Source: Erigeron canadensis (lineage: Eukaryota; Streptophyta; Magnoliopsida; Asterales; Asteraceae). Taken from it: a stretch of DNA of 64,000 nucleotides. Location of the stretch: NCBI RefSeq assembly GCF_010389155.1, contig NC_057762.1:9783513-9847512 (forward strand), read 5' to 3'. The notes under the pieces are model-generated. The model did not search any database. It was given only the letters and a program-made list of their open reading frames with translations, and had not been told where the DNA came from. Position 1 is the first letter of the stretch. Every line of letters starts with the position of its first letter. The position numbers were made by a program, and so were the translations under genes. Shown one piece after another: positions 23,312-33,592 of this stretch.

Positions 23312-24278
23312 TGTAAGTCCCAACTATTACTAGATGGGTGCTGAAGACACCTCTATGTCGATGGTGAGTGAACTTTGCAACACAATCAATTAATCTGGAT
23401 ATGACCAGTTTAGATTGATCGTGTACCAGGTTAACTGGAGTTAATGTATTAAGGTGATAGAATTAATACAATGCAATAATATAAATGACAAGTATATAAA
23501 TTGGTGAGACAATATTTAATTTTCAAGTGTATTTTATTTATTGATTGTTTAAATAAAATACAAGGTTGTTGCGGAACCAAGATAATACATGAATGTAAAT
23601 ATCATAACAACCCATGAATTACAATTGATCTAAACTTGGAAATTCTCCTAAACAATCGAAACACTTAGAGTTGTGAAATGTTCCTTTTTGCGATTGAGAG
23701 AATATTGCACAAGTTCACCAATATTGCAGAATATATGTATTTGCAAAGTTGTTGAAAATGCTTGTGCAAGGACCTCTATTTATAGTCGGAGATTGAGCAT
23801 GGGGATCTCAACTTCGACGTACAAATATGGTTGACAGCACACAAAAGTATTGTTTAAATAATCCTTTGTGTGTGCTAAATAAAGTAAGACAAAAGGTTAC
23901 TTTATTCAACCTCTCTACATCTTTGCACCTTTATCCAAAGACAATATCATTGCCCGGTTAAAAGGATGTAGAGTAAAAAGGTCCTCCTCGTAATCAGTGT
24001 AAAGCTTTGTAAGAGCATTTACACTGGAGGATTCTCCAGTTGATTGATCTGGTAGATTGTCAACTGGACTTCGCTGCCATTGCCAATCTCTGTCTTCCAT
24101 TTGTTGTCTTTGACTTCAACTGGAAGGTCTTCAGATTATAGTCTTCTGATCACAACTGGAGGAAGTCATTAGTTGCTAAACCTGTACAATGCAACTGGAC
24201 TTCTAATATTTCGGACAATTCTGCATGCTCTCCAGATGTCGCTGGAGAGCTCCAGTTTAGCTTAAACTGGACCTAACA
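23312..24278 (-). mobile_element. 5' LTR of the SIRE-like element (967 bp)
   Basis: It is a near-identical partner of 8160-9125. The TATA-type box on the minus strand is the complement of CTATTTATAG at 23776-23785. It supplies the promoter for the gag-pol transcript. Confidence 0.93.
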
Positions 24279-24301
24279 AGTTTTACAACAGTGCTCGTAT
24301 T

Positions 24302-24699
24302 AAATTAAAATGAAATCTAAAATATTATATAACATTGTCATTTTGATCTTGTGCCTCTAACTAAAGGTTGAATATTATTTGAGGGTATGAACGTTTTTAA
24401 TTATTAATTAAGATTTTTTTTTTATAATATATTAGATTAGATATTAGAAATATAACATGGTACGGTTTCAAGATAAATGTGTAACTATAATACAAATATA
24501 ATCTTATGTCAAAGATCTATTTGAACATAATCTATTTGTTTGAGGCTTTGACACGTAAATGTTCTGGCATATCGTTTATAAATTCCTACAAGTTCATGTC
24601 AGGAATAAGTAGTTGTAGCTCAATTGGGATGAATTCACATTAATATATATAACAATTCAAATTAAAACTACTACAATACATAGCTTGGTTAAATCCTAA
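24302..24699. other. AT-rich intergenic, nothing recognised
   Basis: No coding sequence or terminal repeat is seen. A TAGCTCAATTGGGA word at about 24616 resembles a Pol III box A, but there is no box B nearby. Confidence 0.45.
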
Positions 24700-27339
24700 C
24701 TAGGGGGAAACCCGCGCGATGCGGCGGCGCTAACAAATAGCATGTTATTCTTTGTAGCAACAACCACAACTCTCTTGTAGATAAATCCAACTTGACATGG
24801 GCCAAGTATATGATAACTTAATGTGAAATGGATCGAATAATTAGGCTTCAAGTCGGACAAAAACATTTGTATGTTATGACCACTATTAATAGAGATTTTG
24901 TGCTTAAATTACATCTGTTAAAGTTTCATTTTGGTTTATGCATAAGTAATTGATATGTTTAGATAAAGTAGCATAATGATGAGTAAATGACAGATACAAA
25001 AACTTCCAAAGTTCCTAACACAAAAACAAATATATCAAACTCACAAGTGTTATTCTGCTATATATAGTAATATTTCAACAGTTTTTCCAACGAATAATAA
25101 CTTTGGTTCTATAAGGTGACGATATATACAAACTATATGAATTGATTAATTGCAAATCTGATTTCCTTTATCCATTATACCTTCGCTTAAAGCTATGTGA
25201 TCTTCTGTCTTCCATAACTCAAAAAATGAGTAGATTAGTTGGCAAAAGCATAGGAAACATTTGAGACATCACTCCCTTAGGATTTATTAGTCAAATTCCC
25301 AACGAAAACCGCTTCCTTACTCTGCAATGAGTAAAGCAACTTGTTAGTATTAATGAACTGTATGCAAATTGGATAACATGCTATATTTTTTACTACTCGG
25401 TTAAAAGAATTACATGCGATATTTTTGCCTACTCAGTTTAAAAAATACAATGCTTATTATATCCAATTATTTTCTATTATGCTATATGAGCTTAGACAGA
25501 TCATTTATAAGGTTGTGTCGAGCATCAACATGTTAGTGCCTTCATCCAGTTTTCTCAAATGAACGATAGCTTTTAAGCATATGCATATCACCATTATACT
25601 CAATAATATCACACCTCTGTAAAAATCTTCCTAGACCTGCACCACCATTACCCTTGCAATTACTATGCCTCCTAGTACCCATCACATAGCAAATAAACCC
25701 TATCAATTTATACCAACTTTACTGTCCCATTACTAAACCATTCTGCTAACAAAAGGTGGACTATGAACTCTCTAATTACCTAAACCAATTAAGGCTACAA
25801 TGATGTTAGATGCGGGCCTGTCTTGCAACAGCCATTGAGAGCAACCTAAGTTCAACAAATTTATCAATTCGATGTAGCCCCTAATTCTTTAAGAAGATTG
25901 CGTTTTTAACCAAATATTTAAGTAATTTATCTCGAAAATATACTGGTTTTGAAACACAAAGGTCAAAGTATACCTTGCCTCTTGGAGCAAAAGATTTGTC
26001 ACTTGAGCAACTCCTTGTACAGCACCCCAATGCAATGTTATTTGCCCATAAACATCTGTTGCATTTATATCAACACCATGTAGCATCAAATATTCAGTGA
26101 ATACATTCGAACGGTAAGATTATGAATTGAAAAGTAAACATGTATAATGACTCCCACAGTCGAACAATTGTAGAAAGAACACATCATGTTAAGTACCCTA
26201 TTATGAAATATCAATTTTTTGTGTGATATGAAATTTCAATTCCTAAGATAGGGTACCTTTTATATGTAGTGTATCGAAGAGAATAGACAAGACTAGACTT
26301 CCCATGTTCAACATACTTCTCATCTAAACACTATTTAAGTGTCACATTATGTAGGGGTACAAATTTCCATTAAAGTGTTAGTACATATTAACATCTTTTG
26401 TAAGATAAAGTGGATATGTTACCCGAATATAGCTCCAAGCGAACCACCATTTTCAAGTGGGACTTCAGCCCTATACAGATACTAATACACTAATAAATGA
26501 AGCTGCATTCATAAAGATTTTATTAATTATAAGAAAATCATAACTTTGATGCATAAAATCACTTAACTTAAACTGTTAAATCACCTTATATTCATTCTTG
26601 AACAAACCAGTTATATAAGTTGACCATAATCTATTGATAAGCTATAATCATTTATATATGGCATGTATATGAAAGCATAAAATCGCATTCTAAAAGCACA
26701 TCCAAACACCCCTTAATAAAACATCCAAATACACATTAACAAAACATCCAAAGTTATTCATATGATCTTACCAACACAATGAAGATGATGAATAATGGTT
26801 GGTGTTGGACTGTTGGTCCAGGGTCGCCGAGAGAAGAGGGTCGCCGGGGATAGAGGAGTTATCTACATTTATATAAATATAATTAAAATCAACAATCAGA
26901 AACATATTTAGGTGTGTATAGATACCTTTTTCTGAATGAAATCGATCTTTGGAACGTATCGATCTGATAAGCATAAAAGGAAATCGATATGGGTGAGATA
27001 TTGTCGGGCAAAACGAAGAATAGGTCGCGGGACGCGGGAGTGGCCTGAAAAAGAGGGTGGTCGGAGACAGCCGGTGGTGGTGTTTGATGGATGTCGCGGC
27101 GGCGTGTTGGGTGGGTTGGCCGGAGTACGAATATGGAGATGAAGACGGTGTTTAATCGTTTTGTGTGCGTCTGTTTTTTGTTTCCTAGTGATGTTGATAT
27201 GTGTGAGAGATGAGAAAGATACAAAGAACGATCGTCTGATAGATCTTAAACCAACCTATGTCCAAGGTTAAATTTGACATTTCAAAGGCGGAATTTCCTA
27301 TTTTAAAAGGGAGTCTTTTGTGTTATTAGGTAGTATAGA
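24700..27339 (-). mobile_element. Non-autonomous Helitron (2.64 kb) carrying gene-like sequence
   Basis: On the minus strand it starts TCTATACTACC after A (27340) and ends CTAG (24703-24700) before T, without a TSD, as expected for insertion between A and T. About 10 bp inside the 3' end is a GC-rich hairpin, CCGC-GCGAT-GCGG (24712-24724 area). The interior lacks Rep/helicase but has an ankyrin-repeat exon with a splice donor (25970-26090) in the same orientation. That fits Helitron gene capture. Frames near 26889-27224 show no recognisable domain. Confidence 0.8.
25970..26090 (-). pseudogene. Captured ankyrin-repeat exon fragment
   Basis: The frame 26089-25889 reads [17 protein letters not shown] followed by [17 protein letters not shown], one full ankyrin repeat (D-x-x-G-x-T-x-LHW-A-x-x-G). 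It is followed by a GT donor (AAG|GTATAC, about 25971) and then non-coding sequence. The LHW-x-AV-x-G-x-xQV wording resembles ankyrin repeats of TIP1/PAT24-type protein S-acyltransferases (inference from family memory). No flanking exons were found, so it cannot make a protein alone. Confidence 0.6.
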
Positions 27340-27397
27340 TTAGCTTAGTTAATTTGAAATGGCCATTGGTCCTAGTTAGTTGCCCATATATATATTA

Positions 27398-27728
27398 CGA
27401 GCATGGAACTCGCACAATGCGGCGGCGGTGGTGGTGGGTTAGGTGGTCTAGTGGCGTCGGTGATGCTACTATTGATGGTGGTGGCGGTGTCAAGTTGTGT
27501 AGGTTGATTTAATTGTGATAGTGAAATTTTTTTAGAAAATAAGAACTTAAAGTGTTAATTATTAATATAAAGGTTTAGAGTGTAAATTGATTTATTAAGA
27601 CAAATTTGGCATTTTATAAAAAAAGCCTTTCAATATAGATGTTTATTAAGAGGAATTTAGTAATTTCGTATATTAATCATTTTTTAAAACGAGGAGTGTG
27701 ATAATTTTTATAAAAAAAATAGTATAGA
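27398..27728 (-). mobile_element. Small Helitron-like element ending CTCG
   Basis: On the minus strand it starts TCTATACTATTTTTTTTATA after A (27729) and ends GCGAGTTCCATG-CTCG before T (27398-27401). The GCCGCATTGTGC block just inside matches the 3' hairpin region of the other copies. The length is 331 bp with no coding. It lies 58 bp from the larger Helitron. Confidence 0.65.
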
Positions 27729-28067
27729 TATAGATAAGTCAACTAACAACGAATTCCCCCACCCCTTTCCAAAAATTTCAGTATTGACAAATGCTTTAGA
27801 CTTTAGAGTCCACACATTGGCATAAAAATTTAAAAAAAAAAAAAAAAAAACACTTGTGGTACAGAAGGTACAAATGACCAATTGCTAAAAACTTTGGTAG
27901 TTTCAGAGAATTCAGTTGCTGCTGCTTATCTTCGCTTTAATTTGCCCTTTTTTCTTTTTCAATTCTCCATCCTCCTTTCAAAGCTACTCGCCTACTACTT
28001 CCACTTTTCACATTTAAATATTTCCTTTTTTCTTTTTAATTTACTTTCTAACCTACATATATAACGA
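27729..28067. other. Intergenic; pyrimidine-rich, UTR-like stretch
   Basis: A poly(A) run lies at about 27832-27850. 27900-28062 is pyrimidine-rich. Its last 35-40 bp (CTTTTTAATTTACTTTCTAA and following) recur at 33293-33327 beyond the gypsy element and a Helitron end. No gene is seen. Confidence 0.5.
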
Positions 28068-28426
28068 TGATACAGATTCAAATCAGATGACAACCAACCC
28101 GCCTTGAAGACTCTGCAACGGTACAAGCTGGTCGGTCCAAGATGAGCCTGTTTTAGGTCGATCCATTACAGTTTTTAGTTACAATTGTGTTTCTTATTTT
28201 CTAGTATTAAAATAAGGAATTGTATTCCATTAGTGATTGTGTTATGTTCAAAGTTTCATGCCTATTTTTTAGATAGGAGCATTATATAAAGATATCGTAT
28301 GTATTGAACTATTTGGTTTTTTTTTATCTCAATAATTAATAAAAGGCACTTTAGGTTTTCGGTTGAAACCTTGTTCTCACGTTACCAGAATTTGGTGACG
28401 GGTTTATTTTTGTCGCTTCCGTATCA
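28068..28426 (+). mobile_element. 5' LTR of the gypsy element
   Basis: It starts TGATACAG and ends CCGTATCA, a 6-bp inverted end. A TATA box, TATATAAA, lies at 28283-28290. It would drive the genomic transcript. Confidence 0.92.
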
Positions 28427-28428
28427 AG

Positions 28429-28440
28429 TGGTATCAGATT
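28429..28440 (+). promoter_or_regulatory. Primer-binding site of the gypsy element
   Basis: TGGTATCAGATT begins two bases after the LTR, an initiator-tRNA-Met-type PBS. Confidence 0.85.
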
Positions 28441-28618
28441 CATGGCAGAGTTTCGGAGGAACCCTCGTGATAATCTCCATTGATACGCCGCAGGAGGCAA
28501 CGGCGATTATGACCATGATCCTCGGGATGAAGAAATCGACCGCTTACAACAACGAATCAGAGAACTAGAGTTACGTTATGAACAACACGACCAAGAACGA
28601 ACATAATCCGATTACGGT

Positions 28619-29603
28619 GTGGGGGACGATGACCGCTGGAACCATTTTGCCGACAGGCGCAACCACAACCGTATGGCGCGTCCAACAAATCCGTTACGGT
28701 CTTTGGGCATCCGAGTTGAAATCCCAGAATTCAAAGGACGGGTCCAGCCGGATGAATTTATTGAATGGATGCATACCGTTGAACGAGTATTCGATTTGCG
28801 AGACATCCCAGAATATTTGAAAGTTAAGCTGGTGGCGACCAAATTACGCAAACATGCGTCATTATGGTGGGAAAACGTGAGGAAGAAACGAGTTCAAGAA
28901 GGGAAAAGGAAGGTGGAAACATGGGACAAGATGAAAAAAACTTCTCACAGCAAAATTCCTTCCAGCCAACCATCGGCAGGATTCCTACCTAGACTAACAC
29001 AACTGTAAGCAAAATACCTTATCCGTTGAAGACTTCATCAGGGAATTTGAAAAGCTTCGGATGCGTTGTGGAATAGATGAGGAGGAAGAACAAGTCATTG
29101 CACGTTTTCTCGGAGCTTTAAGGTCAGATATATCTGAGGTTGTCCAACTACAACCATATTGGACATTTGATGATGTTTGCAGGTTGGCCCATCGCGTAGA
29201 AAAACAACAAAAGAGCAAGGCAAAAGTCACCCCGTCAAGACCACCTGCACCAACCCGGACCCCAACAATCACTCCCAGCCCGAACCGTCCAGATCCAATC
29301 AAAGCCGATGGTTCTGGTTCTTCGGCTCCACCAACAGTTCCCTCTGTTATGCGGTGTTATAAATGTCAGGGCATTGGCCACCTTCGACGGGACTGCCCAA
29401 ATAAGCAAATTGTTGCCTTCGCAGATGACCCGCTACCTGTTTATGATACCGAAGATGAGAATGCAGAAACTAAAGAACCATCAGAAACCTTATATCCTGA
29501 CCAAGGAGAAGCTCTCATCATCCAAAGAACACTTAGCACATCGACAGCCAAATCTGAGGACACAACAGCATGGTTACGCAACAACATATTCCGCACCAAA
29601 TGA
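28619..29603 (+). pseudogene. Gypsy Gag, frameshifted
   Basis: The first part (28619-29008) holds a retrotrans-gag region with EFKGRVQPDEFIEWMHTVE and ASLWWENVRKKR. The second part (29061-29603, another phase) holds FLGALRSDISEVVQLQP, a P-rich linker and the zinc knuckle CYKCQGIGHLRRDC (29355-29396). A shift near 28960-29060 and a TGA after 29603 break it. Gag would form the particle core. Confidence 0.85.
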
Positions 29604-29627
29604 ACCTCAAAAGGAAAAGTTTGCACG

Positions 29628-30077
29628 ATGATCATAGACGGTGGAAGTTGTGAAAATATGATGGCAACATCAATGGTAGAGAAATTGGGTTTAGCAACAA
29701 AAACTCACCCTGACCCATATCAACTAACGTGGCTCAAAAAAGGGAACCTTGTAAAAGTCACCCACAAATGCCTTGTGCAATTCTCAATCGGTAACAAATA
29801 TAAAGACGAGGTTTGGTGCGAAGTCATTCCGATGGATGCTTGTCACATTCTACTAGGGAGACCGTGGCAATACGATAGGAGAGCTAGGCATGACGGGTTC
29901 CGAAATACGTATACTTTTAAAAAGGATGGCATTAATATTACACTTGCACCATTGGATCCACGCGATACACAAACAGAAGCATTTATTGTATCCCACACAG
30001 AGTTTCTAGACTACTCTCGTAGCACGGGCTCGACACTTGTTCTCGGTCTCCTCATTGTCGAAGAAAACCTGTCGTGA
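29628..30077 (+). pseudogene. Gypsy aspartic protease
   Basis: It opens MIIDGGSCENMMATSMVEKL, the retropepsin-like D-G-G/S motif of plant gypsy elements, followed by the CHILLGRPWQYDR flap/core region. It is in phase with the second gag piece but separated by a TGA, and out of phase with RT downstream. Confidence 0.85.
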
Positions 30078-30763
30078 GCAATGCGCCCGCTGAAGTGCAC
30101 CCTTTACTAGCTGAATTTAGTGATGTTTTCCCCGACGACATACCCGCAGGTTTGCCTTTGATCCGTGATATACATTGTATTGATTTCATTCCAGGGGCTA
30201 GCATTCCGAACAAGCCGGCATATCGCATGAACCCGAAAGAGTTTGAAGAACTACATAGACAAGTAACTGAGCTCCTTGATAAAGGCCTTATTCGCGAAAG
30301 CATAAGCCCATGCGCTGTTCCACCCCTCCTTGTACCAAAACAGAATGGTGCCTACCGCATGTGCATTGACAGTCGTGCTGTCAATAAAATCACAGTTAAA
30401 TACCGGTTCCCGATACCCCGTTTCGAGGATTTATTGGATCAGTTGTATGGAGCCACTATTTTTTCCAAAATTGATCTACAGAGTGGATATCACCAAATTC
30501 GAATGCGCCCCGGTGATGAATGGAAGACCGCGTTTAAAACACGGGATGGCCTATACGAGTGGATGGTAATGCCGTTTGGCCTCTCCAATGCCCCGAGCAC
30601 GTTTATGCGGCTCATGAACCATGTGTTTAAACCGTTTATTGGGAAGTGTGTCGTTGTTTATTTCGAAGACATCTTGATTTTTAGCAGCCACATTCAGCAA
30701 CATCTCCACCACCTTAAGTCCATTTTCCAAGTGTTGCGTGGAAGCTTTTTGCAAACCGAATGA
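30074..30763 (+). pseudogene. Gypsy reverse transcriptase with altered catalytic motif
   Basis: Typical blocks are present: [64 protein letters not shown] and TFMRLMN. The active-site YxDD reads YFED (30659-30670): the first Asp of the pair is Glu (GAA, 30665-30667). The frame stops near 30763, and the thumb/RNase H part continues in another phase. Confidence 0.9.
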
Positions 30764-31300
30764 AGTGCCATTTTCTTACCCCGGAGGATGTTTTTCTAGG
30801 GTATCTAGTATCGGGTCAGGGAATCCGCATGGATAGTTCGAAGGTCTCGGCGATTACCTCCTGGCCCACACCGATATCCCTCCATGATGTTCGTAGTTTT
30901 CATGGATTAGCTTCCTTCTACAGGAGATTTATCCGAAACTTTAGCACCATAGTCGGGCCGATAACTGATTGTTTGAAAGGAGTTAAATTTCAATGGAGTC
31001 CAGCAGCCCAAGATGCCTTCGAGACACTTAAGAGAGCAGTAACACAAGCCCCCGTCTTGGCACTACCAAATTTCGATATGGTTTTTCAAGTTGAATGTGA
31101 TGCTTCGGGTGTTGGTATTGGCGGGGTACACACACAATAAAACCGCCCAATCGCCTTTTTTAGTGAAAAACTTAATGATTGTCGTTGGAAGTATAGCACG
31201 TACGATAAAGACATTTTATGCAATAGTGCGAAGTCTTGAGCATTGGCGCCATTACCTTCTTCCGAATTTCGGACCATCAAGCTCTACGGTTCATTCAAGG
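30760..31300 (+). pseudogene. Gypsy RT thumb and RNase H, broken
   Basis: The frame 30760-31140 has [37 protein letters not shown] and the RNase H start [14 protein letters not shown]. It ends in a stop at 31138-31140. The rest continues from 31236 in another phase with LRFIQGQAKLNPRHAKWVE. Confidence 0.85.
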
Positions 31301-32750
31301 TCAGGCAAAACTTAACCCAAGGCATGCTAAGTGGGTGGAATTGCTTCAGGAATACTCTTTTGTAATCAAACACAAAGCTGGCCATGCCAACTCTGTGGCT
31401 GATGCACTTAGTAGGCGACCCTCACTAGCAACTATAATTGAGGCTGATGTTACCGGGTTCGAATCCATCTGCCATCTTTATCACGATGATCCTGATTTCC
31501 GCGAAATCTGGGAAAGGTGTCAGGGTGGGGCATTCAATGATTTTCTGAAGAAAGACGGGTATTTGTTTAAGGTCAGTAAGTTGTGCGTACCATACTCATC
31601 CTATCGTGATGCTATTATACTTGAATGCCACCAGGGAGCTTTAGCCGGGCATTTCGGCCGAGATAAAACTATAACCTTAGTGCGGGAACGATTTTTTTGG
31701 CCAAAACTCGATAGGGATGTCATGCGGGTTCTGAAGCGTTGTCGCATATGTCATGTGGCAAAAACGCATAGTACAAATCAGGGGTTATACACACCGTTGC
31801 CTGTTCCTTCAGTTCCATGGGAAGATGTGAGTTTAGATTTCGTGTTGGGGTTACCACGAACTCAGAAACAAAAGGACTCTATCATGGTTGTGGTGGATCG
31901 ATTTTCCAAAATGTCACATTTTATTCCCTGCTCAAAAACCTTTGATGCGTCCCAGGTCGCTAGGCTCTATTTTTCAGAGGTTGTTCGACTACATGGCATA
32001 CCAAAAACCCTTACTTCTGATCGAGATGTAAAGTTTATCAGTCATTTTTGGCGCACCTTGTGGAAACGTCTGGGTTCCCGGCTGCAGTTTAGTAGTTCCC
32101 ATCATCCTCAAACAGATGGGCAGACAGAGGTTACAAATCGAAGCCCTGGAAATTGACTAAGGAGTTTGGTAGGAAAACATCCAAAGCAGTGGGACACGGT
32201 TTTGGCACAAGCTGAGTTTGCATATAATCGGTCGACTCATGGGTCGACAGGTTTTTCACCATTCTTTGTTGTATATGGTCGTAACCCGTTCACTCTAGTG
32301 GACCTTGCTCCCTCGAATGATCCTGAACATTACAGTGCTGATGGAGCTGAGCGGGCTGCACAAATTCAAGATATCCATCGACAAGTACATGATCAGATTG
32401 TTACACATAATCTACAGTACCAGAAACGAGTTAACAAACACCGTAGAAAGATGGTATTTCAAGAAGGTGATCTGGTTTGGATACATTTACGTAAGGAGCG
32501 TTTTCCGCCGGGTCGTTTTGAGAAAGTCCAACCGCGAGCTGATGGCCCATTTCGTGTTCTCAAGCGGATTAATGACAATGCTTACAAGATTGACCTCCCG
32601 GGCCATTATAATGTATCTGCTACATTCAATGTTGCCGATTTAGCTCCTTATGATGGTGATAACGATTCTGGAGATGACTCACGGACGAGTCCCTTTCAAG
32701 TGGGGGAGAACGATACAGATTTAGATCAGATGGCAACCAACCCGCCTTGA
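31301..32750 (+). pseudogene. Gypsy integrase, with one in-frame stop
   Basis: The HHCC zinc finger reads HQGALAGHFGRDKT with CRICHVAK. Core catalytic residues are in SLDFVLGLP (D), LTSDRDVKF (D) and TDGQTEVTNR (E). A TGA at 32154-32156 separates this from the in-phase C-terminal part (32166-32750): FAYNRSTHGSTGFSPFFVVYG, HLRKERFPPGR, then the GPF module (GPFRVLKRINDNAYKIDLP). The last 13 codons run into the 3' LTR. Coding that overlaps the LTR is known in CRM elements, but no CR motif can be confirmed here. Confidence 0.88.
32698..32710 (+). promoter_or_regulatory. Polypurine tract of the gypsy element
   Basis: AAGTGGGGGAGAA directly precedes the 3' LTR and overlaps the end of the integrase frame. 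Confidence 0.8.
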
Positions 32751-33069
32751 AGACTCTGCAGCGGTACAAGCTGGTCAGTCCAAGATGAGCCTGTTTTGGG
32801 TCGATCCATTACAGTTTTTAGTTACAATTGTGTTTCTTATTTTCTAGTATTAAAATAAGGAATTGTATTCCATTAGTGATTGTGTTACATTCAAAGTTTC
32901 ATGCCTCTCTTTTAGATAGGAGCATGATATAAAGATATCGTATGTATTGAACTATTTGGTTTTTTTTTATCTCAATAATTAATAAAAGGCACTTTAGCTT
33001 TTCGGTTGAAACCTTGTTCTCACGTTACCAGAATTTGGTGACGGGTTTATTTTTGTCGCTTCCGTATCA
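32711..33069 (+). mobile_element. 3' LTR of the gypsy element
   Basis: Its length equals the 5' LTR. The first base is C instead of T (CGATACAG), a mutated TG end. It ends GTATCA before the TSD AACGA. Confidence 0.92.
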
Positions 33070-33084
33070 AACGATCTATCTATA

Positions 33085-33289
33085 TCTATACTATATTATA
33101 AAGCAAAAAACCTCTAAATTTTCAACGAACTTAAATTTTCAATATTAATTTTTAAATCCGAAGACGGAGCCCGTACAGCCAAGGCATTTGGCTATGACAC
33201 TCTATGACATATCACCTCCTATGACCTATCACACTCTATAACCTATCGCCCTCACCATCTCACCACCGCAACTCGCAGGTACTTGCTCT
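33085..33289 (+). mobile_element. Helitron-like element, clear 5' end, degenerate 3' end
   Basis: TCTATACTATATTATAAAGC follows A (33084), the family 5' end. The block 33150-33275 (GGAGCCCGTAC, CATTTGGCTATGACACTC, TATCACCTCC, CTCACCATCTCACC) is repeated in inverted orientation at about 36290-36400. The 3' hairpin is decayed (CCGCAACTCGCAGG), and no CTAG is visible near 33289. Confidence 0.6.
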
Positions 33290-33592
33290 TATTCTTTTTA
33301 ATTCACTTTCTAACCTACATATATAATGATTTGAAATCCAATAACCCTATTTGAAGAAGGCTATGGATCTGCAGGGGCTTGGGAGTTTGATAGGTCGATT
33401 GAGTATTCGGAAATGGGGTTGCATAGGATGTATGTGTTGTTACTGAGTCTAAAGATGCTCCAGGTTATTTGTTCAACTGAGTTTGTTATTGATTAGTATT
33501 TTCAATATTAAATTGTTTCATGTTATTATGGGAGTGTAGTTGTTTTGTATAAATTATATGCTAATCATCATCATCATTACTACTACTGCTAT
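33290..33592 (+). other. Short unique stretch with a possible exon fragment
   Basis: 33293-33327 repeats the sequence at about 28031-28065. A stop-bounded frame 33335-33496 reads EEGYGSAGAWEFDRSIEY, then SEMGLHRMYVLL. It looks protein-like (aromatic and acidic residues) but is not recognised. It has no ATG start and ends in TAG. Confidence 0.35.

Larger units (their letters stand above)
8160..24278 (-). mobile_element. SIRE/Maximus-like Ty1/copia element with env-like ORF (16.1 kb as assembled)
   Basis: Minus-strand order is 5' LTR (24278-23312), initiator-tRNA-Met PBS, gag with a CCHC knuckle, protease, integrase, reverse transcriptase, RNase H, spacer, env-like ORF, PPT, 3' LTR (9125-8160). 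Integrase-before-RT order defines Copia, and an extra ORF after pol is a hallmark of the SIRE lineage. The TSD is AGTTT (8155-8159 and 24279-24283). The two LTRs differ at roughly 14 sites by eye, so the insertion is fairly recent. The pol frame has several breaks. A 100-N gap splits two near-copies of the env-like region (10618-14187 and 14288-17894), so the true length is probably about 12.4 kb. Confidence 0.92.
7973..24293. mobile_element. hAT-type MITE (197 bp of its own), host of the nested 16-kb Copia
   Basis: Left part 7973-8159 begins CAAGGTTGCGGAAGTC. Right part 24284-24293 ends TTACAACAGTG, whose complement CACTGTTGTAAAACTC pairs imperfectly with the left end. An exact 8-bp TSD CTCGTATT flanks the outer ends (7965-7972 and 24294-24301). 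The interior contains repeated GAGTACTCGG words. The Copia insertion with TSD AGTTT lies 10 bp from the MITE's right end, so the MITE was there first. Confidence 0.8.
28068..33069 (+). mobile_element. Ty3/gypsy chromovirus-type element, 5.0 kb, decayed
   Basis: Two 359-bp LTRs (28068-28426 and 32711-33069), TSD AACGA (28063-28067 and 33070-33074), a PBS and a PPT define the element. Domain order is gag, protease, RT, RNase H, integrase, as in Ty3/gypsy. Short LTRs, 5-kb size and a GPF integrase tail point to a chromovirus (Reina- or CRM-like, not resolved; no clear chromodomain). The LTRs differ at about 11 sites by eye. The polyprotein is broken by several frameshifts and stops, so it is not autonomous. 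Confidence 0.92.

Noticed and set aside
28371..28612. Small frames across the gypsy 5' LTR and PBS
   Set aside because: Non-coding leader; no gag features before 28619.
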